Source of the DNA: Fasciolopsis buskii | Lineage: Eukaryota; Platyhelminthes; Trematoda; Plagiorchiida; Fasciolidae | Assembly: GCA_008360955.1 (NCBI GenBank) | Contig: LUCM01003995.1 | Location: forward strand, 42,651-106,650 | DNA: 64,000 nt | Direction: 5' to 3' | Shown: one piece after another, positions 47,993 through 64,000 of the stretch | Layout of the letters: the number at the start of each line of letters is the position of its first letter | Position numbering within the stretch: position 1 is the first letter of the stretch | Notes under the pieces: generated by a model | Told to the model about the DNA's origin: nothing | The model's database searches: none | Seen by the model: the letters and a program-made list of their open reading frames with translations, nothing else | Translations under genes and position numbers: made by a program

Positions 47993-50900
47993 AAAATATA
48001 GCAGCGGACATTTCATAAGTCACATTAAAATCCGACGGCAAATCAGTCAGCCGAATCGTTTGGACGTTTTTTTCGCACCACAATTCGTTTAGGCACTACG
48101 GCCGAAGTGAATAGAACAACCTGCGACTTATTCACCTGAGTATCAAGTTAAATTTGCACATTTCAGATATGAAGTTATTGATTCGAAATTCCTCCGTGAG
48201 GGCTTATTCCTCAATACAGTGATCGTCAAACTGCCATATTCGAGTCAGGATATATTGTACGGTTATTACAGTATAGGAGACAATACAAACTACTGCAATC
48301 TTAAAGTAATGTGACAGTCTAAATTGGTAGACCTGTTGTATAGTGACTCTGCCCCCCCCCATTTAGATCAACAGTGACGGGAAATACGGAGTGAAAGGCT
48401 GTTGCTGTGAGAATATCGAAGTTCATTATTCGCATTCGCTGACAGGTTATCACGTAGCGCTGACCGCGTGGGGAGATCAACTCACGGAAATATAGGATCA
48501 ACGGCAAGCTCTGCGAACGAACGAAGATAATTACCCACCAGTGATTGGAATCCAGTACAAAACGCCCACATATGGTTTTAAATGAGTTGTGAGTTACAAA
48601 CGAATCCATCGCGCACATGATGTCAACAGGTAAAAACTGAAAAACAAAGTTAATTGCCGTTCATCCATCGCATTGCTCCATCGGTAACCCTTTCTAAGTA
48701 ACTTCGAAACATCAATGAGGAACGCATATACATATAAATATATTTATATATATGCATATATATATATATATATATAAGTAATCCCAATGGTACTGAATGC
48801 ATCCGAACTAGTCGATGTCGACTTCTGCATTGTGGACGCTTTTATTTACCATAAGAAAATGACTGATTCAATTCTAGTGTGATATTTGCCTACGACTGCA
48901 AGGTAAACTTTATTATTAGGGCGATTGAACACGCTCTGGCCAACCGTATAATTGGCGAACGTTATTCAGCGTTCTGGATACAACTTATTCTTTATAAAAC
49001 AAAATCTGGCAAATGTTTAGCTTTCAAAAGTGAAACGCTGTCGAACTTGGCCGTACTCGTATTTACTCATGAGAAGTAGCCGTTTTTCCAGCTAAATTAC
49101 AAGGTTAAATCGAAGACAATAGGACTGGTTCGCATCTGGATCACTGGTCCCCAGCCCAAATGAAATAAGCACATGAAGTCCTAAGTTGTAAGTGAACTCT
49201 GTGCACGGGTTCGAACCCCGGGGGTCCATATTCTCAGCTGAACCACTCATTAAAACATTGTTGAACGGTGCGAGTCTAAAGATAAGTCACTGCGACAGTC
49301 CACTGATTTATTTTTAGAAACCGAAAAGAGAAGAATCCATAAACACCCGATAGTCTGAAGGGTCATCTACATAATCTAACAATCCCATAAAACTGCTGAC
49401 TTTTATTTGCGACGATAGTTCGCCGAATTCAGCTATTCATTCAGAAACAACTGGCAAATATAGTGCTTGACGTAAAAGATACAATTTTTCTGAAACCCTT
49501 TAAGGTTTCAGGTTGTTTGTCCCTTTCCAAACGGCCTAAATGTGTAGATAGGATGTGCAAACGAATCAACAACTTATCGTGAGTACGAAACCCTTGATTA
49601 ACTAGATCGAAATGTGGCAAACCAATCGGATACATTCACAAGAGGACTAATGTTCAGGTACGACAAAATCAATTCAGTCAACTGGAACACAAATCTAGAG
49701 GAAGGCGATAGACTACTAGGGAAAAGGGCCAACAATGACGTCAGTACAGAGACGTTATTTGTAAACTGGACTATTGGAACAAAAAAACCGTGCTATTGCG
49801 TCAACAAGAATCTATCCGATTCCGTCAGCAACGCATAATAAGAGGGGACGAAAAGCATTCAGACAACTATGAAAGTAGAATAACCATGTATCACAAAGCA
49901 GAGAGGAGAATGTAGTGCATAATTGGTTTCGCTAACGACACGAATCACAAGACCGGAACGCTTGTCAACAAACGACAATGATACACCCCAATGATGTCAG
50001 AATGTGATAGGATTTGGTCGATTGTTCAATCAACGATTCGATAAAGTTCATGGAATCAATTAACCATGGGATGAACATCTAGATAAGAATCCAACTGCGC
50101 ACTGTATCGAACTTCTTTCCGTTTATGTTCACGAAGCTGATTTATCACCAAGCATTCATTCAGACGTAAAACGGAAAACACCACGATTAGATCACATCAC
50201 GGACTGTAAAGTTTCAGTATGAGTTGAAACACGTGTGCAAACTGAAGATGAACAATTTTCTAGTTTAACTAATGCTCATGGATCTCTGAGCACCTGAAAT
50301 AGCAAACTGTTGCTAATTCCGGAAGAATATCAATACATATCTAATAGGATAATTCCGAAGGTCTACTATCCTTATGGTGAAAAAGTATGCTTCCTTGTTA
50401 CCAGTAGTTGTGAAATCAAAGAATGTTAATCATCCGCCGTGATGAATAAATTTAACGGTTGATTTTATCATCGTCGAAACCTACAAAGTTCCTTGGCCAA
50501 GCACACGAGTTCTAACTGCTGAAAACAAAATTGAGTTCCAAATAGGTATGGTTAGAGATCACTCATTTCATTCCAAACTAAACAACAGAACCACAATACC
50601 TATCGGAAGAAGAGCACAACAATACAGTTCAGAATGAGCCAAATTAGAAGCTGGTGGAAATGTCAGAAAGCATTTAACAGAAAAAATGTGTTTGCACTGT
50701 CCGTGGATGGGTCTGCATCTGAAACCTATTTGGGAAGCCTGGTGTGCCCTATAAAGTAAAGTTTGTTGGTCATGGGTTTCCCGAACTTTTTATTCTGCTA
50801 AAAACTTAAAACTCTTTTAATTATTCATTACTGATTGTAGTGATCATAATGCGCCGAAAAATACTAAAAACCTGCCTTTTTACCTCAGTTGGATCTAACT

Positions 50901-51880
50901 CAGATGATCTTCAACCAGGCACCAGCAGAAATTATTAAACTATTAACATCAGAACGCAAAGTGAATGTGTCTATTCAAGAAGGACCCACCCATAAAACCC
51001 GTGGGAAGAAACAGGCCCGGTAGATGAAACGGAATCATGTGTTCTAAGTGAAATATCGCTGGTTTTGTTCGGATGAAGGGGTGAGAAAATAGTCATTGGG
51101 TCTAATGAACCGAATGGTCAAGAAATGACCTGAAAATCAACCGAACCAAAAAAGAAATCTAATTCGAAAAACATTGTCCTTTTCACCTACGTGGACGCTG
51201 TGGCGCTGGGCGATTTGTATGCGTCCGTCGTGAAAAGGAAGAACCGCCGGGACACATGGCGGTCATTGTCCATTAAGAACACAGTCTCAAACACAGAAAT
51301 GAAAAATTAGGAATAAAGTAACGGTCTGATGAGACCATAGTGGGTTTCTGTTTGTTGTGACGAGTTTCTGTCGATTGGGTGCTCCAAACAGTGCGAACAG
51401 CAACACACATTTTCCGAAAGGAAGCACCATGAAACCCAAGTCAATACATGGAGAGAACTAGCCACAAAACAGAAATATAAGATTCCTGTTCGGTTGACTA
51501 GAAAGAAAATGAAAGATAGGTCGTGCAAATGCACGCAAGATAATGCAGACAAAGAACAGACAAACAAGTCAGAAGGTAGCATGCATATATGAGACCTGAA
51601 GGTAACGGCGATACAGTGCCGAGCAAAAATATTGACTATCTAGAAACGACTGAACAGAATGCTGTGAAACCCATATACAAAAGAAAGTTGAATAAAGAGA
51701 AAAAGAAAACAAACAAAAAATCCATTTCAAGTAGTGAAAGAATTTCACGTGTGAGGTTGAAAGTGTCATTGTGAATAAGGATTGACTAGATAGAGGCACT
51801 AGAGAAACGTGTGGTGAGCATCAGTAGCGTGCGAATGAGCGGACAGGCGATCATGGAACAAATGAGAATTTATTCGTCGA
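47993..51880. other. Interval between the orphan exon and the glycogen synthase stop
   Basis: No exon recognised. A TA-rich microsatellite lies at about 48726-48776. A B-box-like GGGTTCGAACCCC at 49206-49218 has no convincing A box, so it is probably an old SINE. The part nearest 51880 should include the 3' UTR of glycogen synthase on the - strand. A poly(A) signal just after the stop (AATAAA on -, 51869-51874) seems too close to be the main one. Confidence 0.4.
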
Positions 51881-61200
<9,320 letters not shown>

Positions 61201-61259
61201 AGGATCGAACAAGCGTCACGCTCTCTGAACATGCGTAGAACCATCCGATCCAGGACAGT

Positions 61260-62650
61260 ACACCAACCATCGTCTTCCTTTTCTTCCACTGTTTTACCTT
61301 TACAATCCCTTGGAAGCACCCGAAATTTTCTCTATTCCCAAACTCGATGACCCTTATGACCAAAAAACTACCTCCCGACTTCTCTAACCTCCGTTATTTC
61401 TAGGATGTTCAAAACCATTATCTCCGACCAATTGCGTCCGTTGCTCGAAAGCGAAGAACTACTGAACGACGGACAATATAGATTCCGACAACGTTATCCC
61501 ACCGGTGATGTACCGCTGACTCCTGTTTCTTATTCCTCATCGGCAGCACTCTGCAACCACGGAGAAGCACACCTGGTGTCGCTCGATGTCTCTACAGGCT
61601 TCGACCGAGTTTAGAACTAAGGCCTTCTGGTGAAGCTACCCATATTCGGGTTCCCTCCAGCTCTCACATCGTGAGCAGCAAGTTTTCTCAGTAAGCGAAC
61701 CATCTGCATCCCAGTCGATGGGGTTTCATCTCAGCCGTTCCTAGTAAATACCGGTGTTCTTCAGAAGATCCCTACGTGAAACCACTCTTTGTTTATTTGA
61801 GGATTTACTATCCAGTGCATTCAATCAAGTTCACTCTTTGATGCTCGCTTTCTTGCCGCACTCTGCGCTATGCAAACACCAACATCGATCGCGACCGTAC
61901 GGTCGTCGGTGTATCACAGAATCCTGAACACTCTTGAACATATCTACTCCTGAGGTCCCCGTAATCAAACTGATTTCAAGGCTTCGGAAACTTATCCTTC
62001 CTTCCTCCGAAAATCATTTTTTCACTCTCTTCGACTGTTTTCATTGAATTGGACTACGCTTACAGATTCAATTTCTCTTCTTAGCTTACCTACAACTTCG
62101 TTACGCTGGTCCCCTTTAACATCTCTGCCATCTTCTCGTGGTGCGAGCAACGTTGATTTACCGATTCGCGCCAGGTTTTTTACTCTAGCTCATCTTCTGC
62201 CCTGCACTTGAATACTGCTGTCGCATGTAGGGTGTGGTTTCGCATAGTTCTCTTCCTCTACTTGATCCAGTTCAACGGAAATCTATCCGGCTGGTCAGTG
62301 ACCTCTCTTTAACATCCAATTTGCAATCACTCAGCCTTCGTAGGGCGATTGCCTCGCTTCCCCTTTTCTATGGCTATCACTTTGACTTTTGTTCTTCGGA
62401 GCTTCTCTCGTCAGTTCTTCTACTTGTAACCTTTGCCCGCCTGTCGCATTCTCAAATCTCCAGACATCCTTACCACGTCTCTGTCCAAAACTGTCACACC
62501 TCTCGCTTTTAACCATTTTTCCTCAGAACTGCGAAGCTGTGAGGCAACCTCCCTCTATCGTTTTCCCATTCACTTGCAACTTCTCTTTTCAAAACCAGAG
62601 TCAACAAACTGTTACTTAAGCCAATATTTCCCCACGCTTCTTCTTTTTAC
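61260..62650 (+). pseudogene. Decayed Jockey-like LINE reverse transcriptase
   Basis: A + strand non-LTR RT with many frameshifts. Readable pieces: IPKLDDPYD near 61340; SLTSVISRMFKTIISDQLRP at about 61385-61440; GEAHLVSLDVSTGFDRV at 61561-61611 (motif A); remnants of the SFLS...VDG block near 61690-61735; then a C-terminal part with LDPVQRKSIRLVSDLSLTSN at 62259-62319 and RRAIASLPLFY. The order and wording match Jockey-clade elements best known from arthropods. Motif C is not recoverable. It is antisense to glycogen synthase. Confidence 0.8.
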
Positions 62651-64000
62651 AATATACTATTCGACTATATGCAGTAAGAAATGGAATCACAGCCAGTGAA
62701 TTTACAGGTGCCTATTAGTCGTGCTTGGACGATCAAGGAGAGAACTTGAAGAACCTCAGTGAAATAAACAGTGTCCCTCAACACGTAAGTAAAATGTCCA
62801 TGAGGTTTGCAATTTAAGTGTATACAGAGAGGGCAAAAGTAAAGAACGTTGTTAAAAATGATGCTAGCACCAATGAGGATTAAAGGTAAGAGGTTCCAAG
62901 TGAGCAAAAAACAGGTTCACGTCATACTAATAATGAAGGTCACCTGTAAAGTTTGATGATAGTTCAACCAATAGGCATGCACTGACGAAGTTACTTTAAA
63001 ATGGATTAAAAGTGAATCTTATGCAACCTTAGGAGTGCATCCTCTGCGTTATAAATGCCTGCGTATCCGGTGGATACAGAGGAGGTAGTCTCATACAGAG
63101 ATGACGGCGATGAGGACAGCAATCCAAGCTGTTTAACCACTGCATTACATTTGCCCTACGATTACGGATATAATTTATGGCCGAAATAGAAAAGGAAAGT
63201 GCTAACTGTTAACCGAATAGAGAACTGTAGACGGTACAACTAGTAATACATTCCTTCATGATAAAAATAAACTGAAAGGCTTGCTTTGCGTAACACTTCA
63301 AGCGAGTCTGACAGTGACTTGAAAAATTAGTGCGTGCACATTCCAATTTTGTGCTGTTTCCGAACATCCCATTAAATAGTAAACGCCGTTAATGGTTAGT
63401 CCTGACAGTATGGGTTGAGGGCAGAGAATTATGAACTATACATACTCATACATGTAAACCTGTAGTTAACGAATGAATAAACTTATAAATGTTGGTTTAC
63501 GAAGAGTTGCTAAATGAAAGTTTGCTTGTAAATCGAAGTCAGTCACAAAGAGAAGATTTCTAACAAAATTAATAAAGATTTTATGGACCATTTATTTGCG
63601 CTTATGATGTAATTCCGATTGTTTTATGAACCATTCAAGACCTCCATATTAAGTTCGGGATAATCAGTCGATTAAAGCCGCGCGTAAAGAACACCATCCA
63701 TACCGAGATTACCTCATTCAGTCGGAAACCGAATTCTGCTACAAACGGTTTGCCTCAGCGGTGATCGCATTAAATTCAGTGTGCTATTAGTTCGAGGTTC
63801 TGAACTGATGCGAGGTGGAATATGATGATACTAATAGTTTTGCCGCACTTTTTCTCCCTGAAATAAACAGCCAACCAGAAAGGCTTCCTGCTGATCAGAT
63901 GTAGGAACTACTCAGGTAGATTTACGGCGAGGAACGCGATAAAAACGTAAGACAGGCGAAACGGATGAAAATCAAGTTAGCTTATCATCGTCATCATCGT
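62651..64000. other. No recognised feature to window end
   Basis: No exon, tRNA-like unit or transposon protein recognised. The upstream glycogen synthase exons are presumably beyond the edge. Confidence 0.4.

Noticed and set aside
48727..48777. TA-rich palindromes as origin or CRISPR-like repeats
   Set aside because: Simple TA microsatellite; no spaced direct repeats anywhere in the window resemble a CRISPR array.
49199..49230. Possible true tRNA gene (GGGTTCGAACCCC)
   Set aside because: Only the T arm is good; no A box or anticodon stem at the proper distance, so it is a SINE remnant at most.

Overview
The window looks like nuclear DNA from a metazoan, most likely a parasitic flatworm of the digenean (fluke) type. 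Genes are split by GT-AG introns. Intergenic DNA is moderately AT-rich and full of tRNA-derived SINEs, decayed LINEs, Penelope-like elements and AT/GT microsatellites. The organism call is an inference from gene content and repeat style; no species marker was seen. Nothing suggests bacterial DNA: there are no operons, Shine-Dalgarno sites or dense ORFs. Most open frames outside the exons below are chance.

Two host genes are recognised with confidence. (1) A complete troponin I gene lies on the + strand at 11377-22360. I reconstruct 14 coding exons giving about 274 residues. They include a 7- or 10-nt micro-exon that is required to keep frame, and a run of short phase-0 exons encoding a highly charged N-terminal extension. 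(2) The 3' part of a glycogen synthase gene lies on the - strand at 51881-59592. Four consecutive exons encode the C-terminal ~230 residues: catalytic E-X7-E motif, arginine-rich glucose-6-phosphate switch helix and the GSK3-type phosphorylation tail. Its 5' exons must lie beyond 64000 or in unrecognised sequence. A possible terminal exon of an unidentified + strand gene sits at 47631-47992, tail-to-tail with glycogen synthase.

Layout: 1-11.3 kb is gene-free with a long TGY trinucleotide repeat and two copies of a tRNA-derived SINE (called SINE-A here). 11.3-22.4 kb is the troponin I gene. 22.4-30.4 kb has no recognisable gene. 30.4-32.3 kb is a broken Penelope-like element interrupted by a 325-nt run of N. 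34.8-35.8 kb is a second SINE (SINE-B) abutting a decayed LINE. 36-46 kb holds tRNA-like SINE remnants and TA microsatellites. 46.0-46.5 kb has a SINE-A copy beside a head-to-head inverted SINE-B pair. 47.6 kb is the orphan exon. 51.9-59.6 kb is glycogen synthase, whose introns carry a LINE fragment (52.9-53.6 kb) and two Penelope 3' ends (55.5 and 59.1 kb). 61.2-62.65 kb is a decayed Jockey-like LINE, in what is probably a further glycogen synthase intron.

The two main genes both serve muscle: troponin I is the calcium-regulated brake on actomyosin, and glycogen synthase builds the main energy store. They are separate transcription units, and nothing in the sequence links their regulation. 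I did not find a wholly new system. The most informative observations are the troponin I micro-exon, its candidate truncated isoforms, and the hammerhead-like motif shared by three Penelope termini.
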